This document shows, in pieces, positions 36,446 through 45,793 of a DNA stretch of 64,000 nt. Position 1 is the stretch's first letter; every line of letters begins with the position of its first letter. The notes beneath the pieces are model-generated. The model made no database searches. It was not told the DNA's origin and saw nothing but the letters and a program-made list of their open reading frames with translations. Source of the DNA: Perilla frutescens. Taxonomy: Eukaryota > Streptophyta > Magnoliopsida > Lamiales > Lamiaceae. The translations under genes and the position numbers were made by a program. Location: the NCBI GenBank assembly GCA_026008535.1, contig BRKX01000006.1:4548501-4612500 (forward strand), in the 5' to 3' direction.

Positions 36446-37485
36446 ATGCCCACCGAGAGAGTTAACTTCAGCAACGTCTTTCTCCTGCAGTGTTGGGCAT
36501 TCATCAGTAAAATGGGCCACACTCTTGCACACTCCACAAATTCTTTTCTTTGGTGCCCTAGTATGGTTCATTACTTTCTCCATCTGGTCTAAAATTCTTT
36601 CCATCTTGACCTCAAGGTGCGTTGATTTCCCAGCATCTGAAACTGTCATTGTGCCCTCGGCACTTTCATCTAGATTTTCATCAGCCATTTCTGCCAAAAT
36701 CTTGAAGGCTTCAGTTGGTAATTTATTTAGGATAGATCCTCCACACGAGGTATTGACAATGATTTTGTCATGTGGTCTCAATCTAGAGATGAAATACTGG
36801 ATCCAGTCATGGTCTGTAATCTGGTGTTGTGGGCATTTCGTCAGCATGCTCTAGAATCGGTACCAGTAGTCATAGAAACTCTCATTTATGCCCATCTTCA
36901 TGATTTTGATCTTTCTTCTCATCTTCTGGACTCGGGATGCAGGAAAATATTTCTCTAGGAATTTCTGCTGCAGTTGTGCCCATGTGGTTATACTGCCAGT
37001 TGGCAGGGTGTATAACCAGTCTCGTGCCCCGTCATGAAGAGTGAACAGGAATGAGACAAGCCGCATATATTGTTCCTTTCCTCTATCCGTGGGTTGAGTC
37101 TGACACACCATCTCAAATCTTGAATATGCCTCTAAGGGTCTTCTCCAGTCATCCCATGGTATCTGGGCAAGATTTGGATAAAACTTGCCTTCAACTCCTA
37201 GCTTCCAGTAATGGCTGAGAGTGTTATGCCCATGGGACGTAAATTCATGTTAGTCGGAAAGACTAACTGCCTCAACATTCTTCCTTCTTCTTCAGCCATC
37301 GGGGCTAACCTTGGTTCGTTCCTCTCCAGTTGTGCTCTTTTTTGCTCCAGATTTCTTTCAAGAGCAAGTATCTGTGCTTGTTGTGCCCTCCGTGCTTCTG
37401 CTCTCCTCCTCTTTAGAGTTTTCTGAGGTTTTGGATCGTACACCAAATCTCCTTCAGAGGTATTGTGCATCCATCGGCCAGCCAA
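36269..37485 (-). pseudogene. Athila gag-like (broken)
   Basis: Begins MAGRWMHNTSEGDLVYDP at 37,485, just inside the primer site, followed by a Lys/Arg/Glu-rich helix. After a frame break comes the retrotransposon gag core (ARDWLYTLPTGSITTW, then QKFLEKYFP, 36,851-37,111). A third open segment (36,847-36,269) ends in a zinc knuckle CGVCKSVAHFTDEC (CX2CX4HX4C) and a run of about 19 Asn encoded by (AAC/GTT)n at 36,386-36,444. At least two frame breaks. Role: capsid and nucleocapsid of the virus-like particle. Confidence 0.85.
36386..36444. repeat. (GTT)n trinucleotide microsatellite in gag
   Basis: About 19-20 perfect TTG/GTT units. On the gag strand it encodes a run of Asn after the zinc knuckle. 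The plus-strand poly-Val/Leu/Cys open frames over it are shadows. Confidence 0.95.
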
Positions 37486-37517
37486 ACAAGTTGGGAAAAT
37501 AGAATTTCAAGAACCAG

Positions 37518-37536
37518 CTCCCCGGCAACGGTGCTA
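37518..37536 (-). other. primer binding site, tRNA-Asp type
   Basis: Minus strand TAGCACCGTTGCCGGGGAG, four bases after the LTR end. The canonical Athila/Tat site is TGGCGCCGTTGCCGGGGAG (complement of the tRNA-Asp 3' end), so the match is 17 of 19, with two differences near the start. Confidence 0.85.
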
Positions 37537-37540
37537 ATTC

Positions 37541-39182
37541 TGACGCGCGGTCCTTTCGCGGTCAGAATAATTCTCAAGAGAGAGAGTTAGCCTTATGCCC
37601 ACAGCAAAGCGTAGCTAGCTAATGTGAGTAAGGGTCGATCCCATGAGGAGCTGCGAATTCTATCTTCCAGTGTCACTTTTCCAAAAGGGTTGAGGATTAT
37701 TGTGATCTCCGTACTTTGTATGTAGAGACTGTAAACTAAAATAATAAAACAAAACAAAAGACAAGAAAATATTAATAGTAAAAGTATTCCGGATTAGAAC
37801 TCAGATTCCAAACTTAACAAACACTTGACCGATCATGGGCACGCTGATTACTTATGCGAATCTAATTACCTGGTTATAGGCAACGGATCTCTCACACTTA
37901 CCCAATCTATCTTTTCAGTTTAGCCTAGAGGTGATCTTCCCCTAAACCCTAACTTGTTACCTAACCCCGATCTCTCATATGATTGTAAGCAACAAAGCAA
38001 CATTATGATCTAGACAGACCTAGATTTACCTAGACAAAGATCTCTCTTGTGCCCTCAGTACCCGTGATGTATCGCATCCCTTTTTGACCAACACACAACT
38101 ACGATTCATTGACCATTTATAGAGGTAGTGAACACAATTCTAATTAATGAGTGATCAGCCACAATTAACTAGCTTAGCCCACTGTATAATGCAACAAAGA
38201 AAATGATTACACGACGGAACCAAATTCACACAGTTTTATGCCCATAAACCTCACGATTCTTACGTGTTCATTAAGTTCTTATCCTTGTTCAATCCAGAAT
38301 AACGAGTGTAGCCGCTCATGCTAGACTTAGAACAATAAAAATACTTAAAAGAATTGAAACAACACATAATATAAATGAAAAACTTACTTATATTAAAGAG
38401 CAAAATAAATCCAACACCAACGATGGATTGAGGAACATAAACTGGAAATCCTACTGCCTGCGGGCATAAGGCCCGAGACCTATTGCAGAAAAGTAAAATA
38501 AAACTAAAGTAAATTGTTTAGTGCGTAAAGCAATAAAAGAGAGTAAAATGATGATAAAAAGGTGTTTGTTTTCTATTATGAATTCTACTTATATAGGAGT
38601 ACAAAGACACAAAGTAAATTCCCCCACAGGCCGGGGATCTTCAGCCCCGTCCACAGCCGCCGTGCCCAAAACTTTCCATATATGGCAGATTCTTCCCTTA
38701 TTTAAAAGATTCTGAGTCGCAGATTCTGTACTCGCCGTGCCCTAGTATCGCCAACATAGCAACTTTCCTTGTTGAGCTTCGCATCCTTCTGGAAACGTCA
38801 ACTTGCCTTCCACGTCTCTTCTTTCCTTGGGCGGCTAAGGTGCACTGCTCCTGCTTCGGCTGATTGCGATTACTTTTGTGCCCTCATCTCCTCTCCTTCA
38901 CTTCAATCACTCTGGGATTGTTGTGGGCACGATCACGAACTTCTCCTTCAGCTTTTGCTGGAATGGCGAGCGATTTCCGCCAGGCTCTAGAGAGAGCTTT
39001 CCGCTGAGAAGTTATTGCCCATCTTGGTATAATTGGCACCATTGTGCCCTCCAGAAGTGATTCTCCTGCCTCCTGCCTACCCTTGTGCCCATTCTGGCTC
39101 TTTCCGACTCAAAAAACACAAAAAATAAAGGACAAAGAACGAGAAAAAAGACACAAAAACACGAGAGAAATTGGACTTATCA
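37541..39182 (-). repeat. Athila 5' LTR (right copy)
   Basis: On the minus strand it starts TGATAAGTCC at 39,182 and ends CGCGCGTCA at 37,541, immediately before the primer site. A TATA box (CTATATAAGT on minus) lies at 38,587-38,596. Hand comparison of the first ~350 bp with the left LTR shows about 15 differences (roughly 4-5%), so the insertion is not very recent. Confidence 0.9.
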
Positions 39183-39645
39183 AGCTACCGAACCGTAAAC
39201 CTGACACCAGGTTATACTCAGTCGGATCAAAGCGTAGCTAGGAGTGATGAATCCGAAACCATGCCTCCCGTCCCTCTAATGCACGATCCGACACGCACAC
39301 CTCATGACTCATCAAAGCGTGAATCGCCTTCTTCGGGACGTCACCAGTCCTGTAGTTTAGAAAATGGCTGAAGCATCCGGATCTTTTACATTTGCAGCTA
39401 ATATATAATCTAAAACATTCCGGCAATTGATGGATAAGCTTTTTCTTGAAAATGGAAAGAGATTTGTGTTGCTATTATCATTATTGTTCTTATATATATA
39501 TATATATACGAACTACTTCAAATTTGTGTTCTTAATTTGTATGTATTTACCCTAGCTACAGATTTAGACAACAATATTATTCAATAATAAAAGTAAAAAA
39601 TAAGAATGGATGTGGATTTTGGTTAAAATAAAAACCAATGAATTA
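39183..39645. other. right flank of the Athila element
   Basis: A short plus-strand open segment (about 39,180-39,371, contains MPPVPLMHDPTRTPHD) might be a piece of the gene interrupted by the retroelement, but no domain is recognised. A (TA)n run lies at about 39,491-39,506. Confidence 0.35.
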
Positions 39646-39960
39646 TTATACATTAAGATGAATAAGATGAATGCTGACCTTGAGAGCCCTAAGTCGAGAG
39701 TGTGGGTGGCGGCGGTGAGTCTGCGTGGATAGAAGCAGATCAAGAGAAGGAGAGGGAGGGAGAGGGATAGAGAGAGAGACGACGCGGAGGGTGACGGACG
39801 AATGTGCGGTCGGTACCGTATTTTTGCGACGGGCTAAGGAGCGTCGGTACGGCGGGGTGCGGTGGATGCAGATGGATATGAGATTAAGGTTGTGAGCGGA
39901 AGAAGAAAGGGGGAACAAATAACCTGAATCTGAAACTTTTAACGACGGACTAACGATGAA
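39646..39960 (-). other. GC/CT-rich fragment, possible captured first exon
   Basis: On the minus strand a CpG-rich stretch (aaaatacggtaccgaccgc), a long CT-rich leader-like tract, then codons ending ...GCTCTCAAG|GTCAGC, which is a plausible donor at about 39,680. Composition differs sharply from both sides. It sits next to CACTA-like subterminal repeats, so it may be cargo of that element. Product unknown. Confidence 0.35.
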
Positions 39961-40105
39961 CAAAATTCCGTCATTAAATATAAAAAAAATCCGAATATTT
40001 GAATTAAACACAAATGACGAACAAAATTCTGTCGTTAACTATAAAAAATAAATTTGAATATTAAATTAAATACTAATGATGGACACAGTTCCGTCGTTAA
40101 TATTA
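39941..40105. repeat. CACTA-like subterminal repeats
   Basis: Three variants of aacgacggac.aa...ttccgtc(a/g)ttaa and (a)tgacgaacaaaattctgtcg at about 39,941, 40,014 and 40,076. The same kind of word (tccgtcgtaatatt, gatggacactaatccgttg) occurs at the CACTA end near 45,319. No CACTAC terminus was found on this side. Confidence 0.5.
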
Positions 40106-40226
40106 AAAATAAATAAAAAAATAATTAGAGTTGGAAGATGAATTCCTAATTCTTACACGATTTAAAAAAGATAGGAAATCCTTCTGAAAAATGAAAATTC
40201 TGACACCAATCATTTACAAGTGAGTA

Positions 40227-40427
40227 TTACACCAAGAATTTACAAGCGGATGAGTTTTCTAGTTGGCTATGTTGATATAGCTTAGATAAGGAAAATCTAC
40301 GAGAAGAAAACGAGCCATCCTCACCAATTGCAATTAAGTCATTCGAACCTACTTCATTTGAATTCTGAGCTCGATTACCCTCTTCATTCGATTGGTTATG
40401 CTGCGCTGGTCGACGTCCACGCCTCAT
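40227..40427 (-). CDS. small unidentified ORF (66 codons)
   Basis: Starts MRRGRRPAQHNQSN and is rich in Asn, Ser and charged residues. A basic Arg/Pro/Asn-rich start of this kind occurs in some retrotransposon gag proteins, but there is no zinc knuckle and the frame closes quickly. It may be a remnant belonging to the minus-oriented LTR element whose primer site is at about 41,339. Confidence 0.25.
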   Translation of the reverse strand: MRRGRRPAQHNQSNEEGNRAQNSNEVGSNDLIAIGEDGSFSSRRFSLSKLYQHSQLENSSACKFLV

Positions 40428-40669
40428 TTCCTATCAATTTATTAAAAATACTCAATTAAAATAAACTTTATAAAATTTATTATTATATTTATTCATAAAA
40501 TTTCAAACATTAAATATCTAAAACATGTTTCCATTATTATTAATACTAGCCAACATGGCATTTTCAACATCAATACAAAGTTTTTAACTCACATAAAACA
40601 TCTAAAATAGAACATAACTTTCTACCGAAACAATCTATTATTATTATTCAAAAAGGAATTTCTAAAACC

Positions 40670-41092
40670 TCAATCTCTATTATCTTCATCATAATCTTCA
40701 AAAGGTTCTTCGTCTGAATCAGAGTCCTCTATCTCTACCACGTTACCATCGTCAGCTATTACAGTCACTCCATAGAAATCATCCTTACTCTGACGGATGA
40801 GTCTTCTAACAAAAAGTTTGATATCAAAGGTATTAAAACGTGGAGGATTATGTCTCACTACCATTGATTCATGAAGATAGTATGCTGAAAGATAATTGTT
40901 TTCCGGTAAAACTCTTAAGATTTTTTCACTAGCTTCAAGATCATGGACTCGTGGTCCATGAACTCCTGTTTTTCTCCATAAATCGAGAAGTTTGAGAAGA
41001 TTTGCCTCAAATCCCAAATTTGTTCTCCACGTGCGCGCGAAGAACTTATTAACGCTAATTTGATGTAATCCGTGTACATTTCTTCCTACCAT
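40670..41092 (-). CDS. unidentified ORF, 140 aa, acidic C-terminus
   Basis: Starts MVGRNVHGLHQISVNKFFAR, has a middle of mixed character (GVHGPRVHDLEASEKILRVL) and ends in a strongly acidic tail (VEIEDSDSDEEPFEDYDED). No recognised domain, signal peptide or membrane segment. It starts about 250 bp downstream of a primer-site-like sequence on the same strand, so it could be the remaining coding part of an LTR element or of the surrounding CACTA element. A host gene is less likely given the neighbourhood. Confidence 0.35.
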   Translation of the reverse strand: MVGRNVHGLHQISVNKFFARTWRTNLGFEANLLKLLDLWRKTGVHGPRVHDLEASEKILRVLPENNYLSAYYLHESMVVRHNPPRFNTFDIKLFVRRLIRQSKDDFYGVTVIADDGNVVEIEDSDSDEEPFEDYDEDNRD

Positions 41093-41351
41093 CTATTATA
41101 AAAATAACCATAATTTTTTTTATACATCCTTAGCACTACTGTACAGATACATTCATAGTATAACTCGCTTTTTACTAAAATTTAATTCTTAAATATTGAA
41201 CATATGTCAAATAAAAAATAAAGGTTGAAAGCAAAACTTTTTACCTCAGAGTGGGAGCGCATGCTGGAAATGGGTGTAATATCTTAATACATTTTAACAT
41301 TTACATAAAATAAGAGTCTACAGGAAAGTAGACCTTCTCTGATACCACTAA

Positions 41352-42500
41352 ATGTAACACCCTAATATTTAATAGAATTATATTGTTAAAAATAAACTTA
41401 GATTGAGGAAAAATAATTTCCTTTTTTATTTACAATTAAATTAATTTAAAAATAAAAACTATATCATAAGTTATATATCCTTTCATCTCTTTTAAGGAAT
41501 ACAATTACTAGCACATACAAAAAATACAAGATTTACATATCATAATTATTAATGTTTTTTTAAAAAAATGTTTTAAATTTAAAAATACATGTTTAAAAAT
41601 TATACACATCTACTAAAACTTTAAACAATAAAATAATACCTTTTAAGAAAGAAATAAACATCTCGACTTCCTTTAGTTAATTAGTCGACACATATTCTGC
41701 TTTATACAAATAAGTGAGAAATATATGCACCCAAATGATACATTTTTTTAAAATAAATAATAACTCCTAAGTTAATTCGTGTATTAAAAATATAAATTAA
41801 TTGGCATTCAAAATGACTTTAACAAAATACAACTGCAACTCTATTTTATTTTATTTTTTTAGAAAAAGAGTAAACTTGATCTGCACACTAATAATAAACT
41901 GAAATAACATCCCCTATTCTCAAACCAAATACAAATGAACAAGTTTTGAGCTACCAAATCTTCAGTCATTAAAATACGTGAAAGATAAAATCCCAGTTCT
42001 AATCGAGTAGCTAAAAATAAAAGACCAATACTTAGATATTAATTCACTAAATAAAATAAGTCCTATTAATACTTAAACCATTAACCACACCACACTTCCG
42101 TCATACATCTCCAAACTCTTCTCCTGAAAACATTTGAAATCATAGGGGTGAGTATATTACAACATACTCAGTAGGTGGGAATTAGGAAGCATTTCATATA
42201 TTTGTCCATACGTGATAACATAAACATATGCATACATGGAATCATAACTTTCAACCGAATATCAAGCACATGATAAACGGGATAACATTCAACCACAATT
42301 TCATCATATGATCATTTGCATATAAGAATCATGGGACAATATTCTTTCAACTGTATACAGGATCATAGTGCATACATTAGCATGCTCATAACATTCATCC
42401 ATAATCCACATATATCACGTAATCACGATGGACAATTAAAAAACATATTTTATTTTGAAACATAGCTTGAAAAGAAGTATTTTTTCCTACCTCGACTTGA
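41352..42500 (-). mobile_element. LTR (truncated) of a minus-oriented retrotransposon, with primer site
   Basis: On the plus strand it begins TGTAACACCCTAATATTT. Immediately left is tctctgataccactaaa, whose reverse complement TGGTATCAGAGA is the initiator-Met tRNA primer-site word, so this is the 5' LTR of a minus-strand element. An LTR-typical phrase (acaacatactcagtaggtg) is at about 42,152. The right end is not visible: sequence changes at about 42,500 to the Cassandra-like unit. The matching second LTR is not in the window. Confidence 0.6.
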
Positions 42501-42501
42501 A

Positions 42502-42963
42502 TATGGTATCAGAGCCAAACCTCTCCCAGTAAGGTGTGGTTCGGGGACGAACCAAGCGGAAGCTGGTGGGCATGTTACGCCCGGGGCCGAAGCGTGGAGT
42601 GATCGCCGGTGCAAGACATGGACAAAGAGCGGCTCCTATAAGACTTCCAAGCGAAGGGGCACATGAATGAATCGAATCCACCCGAAAGAGATGGATTCTG
42701 AGGCTATACAGGAATGAGACTGTATAGTTGAAGAGAGCTTAAATGATTTGATTGGTGCTACTCATACCACAAGGTGCATCTTCTTTTCTGGCGCTCATTC
42801 CACCAGAACTCCAAAGTTAAGCGTGCTTGACCTGGAGCAATAGTGGGATGGGTGACCTCCCTGGAAAGTTTCTCAGGGAGCGTGTGAGTGAGGACAAAGC
42901 ACGCTGGAAAGACTCGTGTTGGTTTGTGGGGACAACCGTCAGTCCAGTAGCCGGGTCATTACA
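42502..42963 (+). mobile_element. Cassandra-like TRIM, 3' half (5S-bearing LTR)
   Basis: Starts with the primer-site word tggtatcagagcc, continues ~210 bp non-coding, then an LTR 42,721-42,963 (TGTATAGTTG...GGTCATTACA). The LTR contains a 5S rRNA-like block with intact-looking internal promoter words. No left LTR is seen; the preceding sequence is another element's LTR. Cassandra elements are short non-coding retroelements whose LTRs carry a 5S-derived pol III promoter. Confidence 0.75.
42754..42880 (+). ncRNA. 5S rRNA-like sequence within the Cassandra-type LTR
   Basis: ggtgctactcataccac at the 5' part, agaactccaaagttaagcgt then gcttg (A box, 42,815-42,829) and gggatgggtgacctcc (C box, 42,845-42,860) match plant 5S rRNA. 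Substitutions and insertions (for example the segment after ggtgcatcttc) and the LTR context show it is not a ribosomal gene. Confidence 0.75.
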
Positions 42964-42964
42964 A

Positions 42965-45190
42965 TGGCACCTGCATACTTCGAGAAGAAAGTAAGGATAC
43001 GACATATATGGAGTCAGCTTCCAGCATCCATATAACTATCCCATCACAAGTCTTGAAAACCCCGCCAGTCACCATACAACCTGGATCACCAATAGATGAA
43101 CCATCCGTGTTAATTTTGACCCAGCCAGAAGGAGGAGGCCGCCAACGGACTGAAACAACCCACTTCACCATACAACTTGGATCACCAATAGATGAACCAT
43201 CCGTGTTAATTTTGACCCAGCCAGAAGGAGGAGACCGCCAACGGACTGAAACAACCCACTTGGGAGAAGTAACTCTCGATGTTACCTTCAAATTCTTAAG
43301 CCTGATCAGATCCGAAACTCCATTCCTCATAAAACCACGATATCCACCAGTGTAAGAAGCTTCACGAAGTGCAACTCTAGCAGCCGAAATAAGAATAAAG
43401 GGAGTAGGCGTGAAGTCTTCATAAATCGCCTTATTACGAAATGTCCAGATGAGCCAAACAATACTCACCATCGCCACCTTCCAAAACTACAAAATCTGAG
43501 AGCTAAATGAACAATTCATGAACTGGACATACGCTTCATGGATTGAAGTAGCAATAACTGAATCAATTTGAAATAAATCAAACGCCCATCTCCAAACCAA
43601 TGCCGCAATCGGACACTCCCAAAATAGATGATCGAAGGTTTCCGACGCCCCTATGCACATAACACAAATCCAAGGACCAATAAACCCATGCAAGGTATCA
43701 AATGTAGGAAGACGAGCAAAAGAAGTCTCTAATTAGTCAATGAGCGATGTACGACGCCCAAATCCATTTTCCCCACTTCACAATCGGGAAATGCTCCAGA
43801 GTATGCAACCTGGCCAACTTTGCCGTGACCAATCCATGAAAAGATTTGGTCCAAACACGTTCATCCTCCCCCGAGACAATGTGAACTTGTAAAATATCAT
43901 GAACGATGTCCGAAAAAGCATGGAAAAAAGAATCAGTAAATGTCCAAACACCATTAGCCAAGAAATCCCCTACCTTATCCACAAACTTCACATGAATATT
44001 TGAGGGAATTTTCAAGTGATCGGCAATAACATAGCCCAACCAGTTATCATGCCAGAAGTCCACCATAGAACCACTTCCAACAATACAATAAGAATCCCTA
44101 ACCAGATCCTAAATCAAAGCATGTATCCCTGGCCAAATAGAGGATAACGCAACCCTTTTGTACTTCTTTAGATGAAGTAAAAATCTTGTACGGAAGATAG
44201 ACATAGCATGCGCCGATGACGTGATAGCACTCCAAGCCAGCTTCATAAGAAGACCTTTATTAAGATCTTTAAACGATGAAATTCTAAGGCTGCGCTCCTC
44301 AACGAGCGCGCAAGTACGAGCCCAACTAATAGCCGTGTAGGAGCAAACATGAACATCATCTTTTCATAAGAAATTTTGAGCTACCCTATCCAATTCTTGC
44401 ACAAGTGAGACAGCCCAACGATAAATCATCATCGAATGTATATCAGAGCTCATGATCACAGATTTAATTAAACAGAGACGTCCTGCTATAGAAAGAGTTT
44501 TACCACTCCATCTATCAAACTTTGCCCGAATCCTATCTGCAATGGGCTGAAGACGGCTAAGCTTAGGAACACCCACAGAAATAGGCACACCAAGATAGGA
44601 TGTAGGAAAAGAACCAATTGTGAATCCAAGAGTAGCTGCAAGATCAGCTTTCACCTTTGTTTGAACTCCCCCGTCCGTAAAAAACACGAGATTTAGCACG
44701 ACTACACACTTGACCTGAGAAGTAAGCATAGTAATCCATAATTTTCCCCAAAGTTTTAACATTTTTTGTCAAGGCTTGACAAAAAATAAAGACATCATCC
44801 GCATATAATATATGAGTAGGGAACATCACACCACGACCATAAGACATCGAATATAATTTATTATTGCCGACCGCATGTAAAATTAAGTAGCTCAACACTT
44901 CCTCAGCAATACCAAATAAAAGAGGTGAAAGAGGGTCACCTTGCCTAACCCCTTGAGAACATTCAAAGTAGCCTTTCGGAGCACCATTAACAAGAACCGA
45001 TAAACGAGCTAAGGCTAAAATATTTTGAATCCACTTGTAGAATTGTGGTGGAAAACCAAATCTTTTCAGGACATGTAACAAAAAATTCCATTTTAGAGTA
45101 TCAAAGGCTTTAGTAATGTCCACCTTAATAGCCATATTCCTCCCATCATGTAACAACGCAGTGAGTCTATTGTTGTCTACAACGACAAAA
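42965..45190 (-). mobile_element. LINE (non-LTR) retrotransposon fragment
   Basis: Read on the minus strand: RT with DITKAFDTLKWNFL, QGVRQGDPLSPLLF and the YADD catalytic box (HILYADDVFIF), then after a frame break a C-terminal RT/thumb region with GAVPISVGVPKL-like text (44,762-44,364, contains SYLGVPIS and FDRWSGKTLSIAGR), a connecting region (44,066-43,737), a zinc-binding zf-RVT box (HLFWECPIAALVWRW, 43,693-43,487), and an RNase H domain (WVKINTDGSS, 43,477-42,965). The N-terminal endonuclease and much of RT are missing. Many breaks. Confidence 0.88.
43070..43261 (-). repeat. 96 bp in-frame tandem duplication in the LINE RNase H
   Basis: The segment encoding VSVRWR(S/P)PPSGWVKINT, then DGSSIGDP, occurs twice with period 96 bp (caccatacaac at 43,070 and 43,166), preserving frame. 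The copies differ at a few bases. It duplicates the first catalytic-Asp strand of the RNase H fold. Confidence 0.9.
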
Positions 45191-45319
45191 AATATGTCGG
45201 TAATCCGTCGTAATATTAAAGCGCAAACCATTCCAGCCAAATTCTACACCTGAAAATGTTAACGATGGACACTAATCCGTTGATACGGTCTGTCGCTAAA
45301 GCCCAATTTTTTTGTAGTG
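45180..45319 (-). mobile_element. CACTA (En/Spm) transposon terminus
   Basis: On the minus strand it starts CACTACAAAAAAATTGGGC at 45,319, followed by GCGACAGACCGTATCAACGG and further GACGG-type subterminal words to about 45,185. This is the classic CACTA end. The 3 bp after it (plus strand) are att; the partner end with attCACTAC was not found in the window. LINE coding sequence begins inside this terminus at about 45,185. Confidence 0.75.
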
Positions 45320-45328
45320 ATTTCAAAA

Positions 45329-45607
45329 GTTACACTTCAATACCTAATGTTTGACGTAACACTTATAGCACTAATGCAATTTTTCATGATCAAAATATTG
45401 ATGTGGAATGTTGTCCTAACCTTCAAATGCCTCCACACCTCCATGTAAGATTTTCAGGATTCCACATCAATATTTTGGACATTGAAAAATTATATTAGTA
45501 CTATAAGTACGGTTAGTTTGTCAAATATTGGGTATTAAAATGTAACTCTTGAAATATTGGGATAACAGTGAAAACTGACAAACATTAGGCACTGAAGTGT
45601 GATTAAC
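45329..45607. mobile_element. MITE with ~75-95 bp inverted arms
   Basis: agttacacttcaatacctaa...gcaatttttcatgatcaaaa...attgatgtggaat on the left pairs with attccacatcaatattttgg...gttagtttgtcaaatattgg...aaaatgtaact on the right. A further outer pair (cacttcaatacctaatgttt / aaacattaggcactgaagtg) extends it to about 45,600. Non-coding. Confidence 0.65.
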
Positions 45608-45793
45608 CCTATAAATAATCATAAAATAAATTTAGATTATATTCAATTTATTTGTTAGTAATTAGTAACAAAAATAATCATAAAATAAATTTAGATTATA
45701 TTCTATTTGAACCAAAAAATATTAAATAATACTCCATCTACTTTTGTTTAAATGTTATTTTGTATGAATGCACACAAATTAATAAACTAATTA

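Larger units (their letters stand above)
27945..39182 (-). mobile_element. Athila-lineage Ty3/gypsy LTR retrotransposon, nearly full length, inactive
   Basis: Two direct LTRs of about 1.64 kb bound an internal region ordered gag-protease-RT-RNase H-integrase when read on the minus strand, which is the Ty3/gypsy order. The primer site is of the tRNA-Asp type used by Athila/Tat elements. Length is 11.2 kb. Multiple stops and frameshifts, plus a foreign insertion in RT, rule out autonomy. The outer left terminus lacks the TG-type end seen in the right LTR, and no convincing target duplication was found. It inserted into or beside a DUF1985/Ulp1-like MULE gene. Confidence 0.92.

Noticed and set aside
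36302..36854. Plus-strand ORFs rich in Val, Leu or Cys
   Set aside because: They read through the (GTT)n tract opposite gag and are shadows of the retrotransposon coding strand.
27945..39182. A 5-bp target duplication for the Athila element
   Set aside because: Left flank (..atgctcg) and right flank (agcta..) do not match under any end placement that I tried; the left terminus seems altered.
42754..42880. A 5S rRNA gene
   Set aside because: The A and C box words match 5S rRNA, but insertions and substitutions elsewhere, and the position inside a TG...CA LTR next to a primer site, identify it as a Cassandra-type LTR.
45319..45322. Complete CACTA element boundaries
   Set aside because: Only one CACTAC terminus is visible. 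A partner with flanking att could not be found, so full element limits are not claimed.
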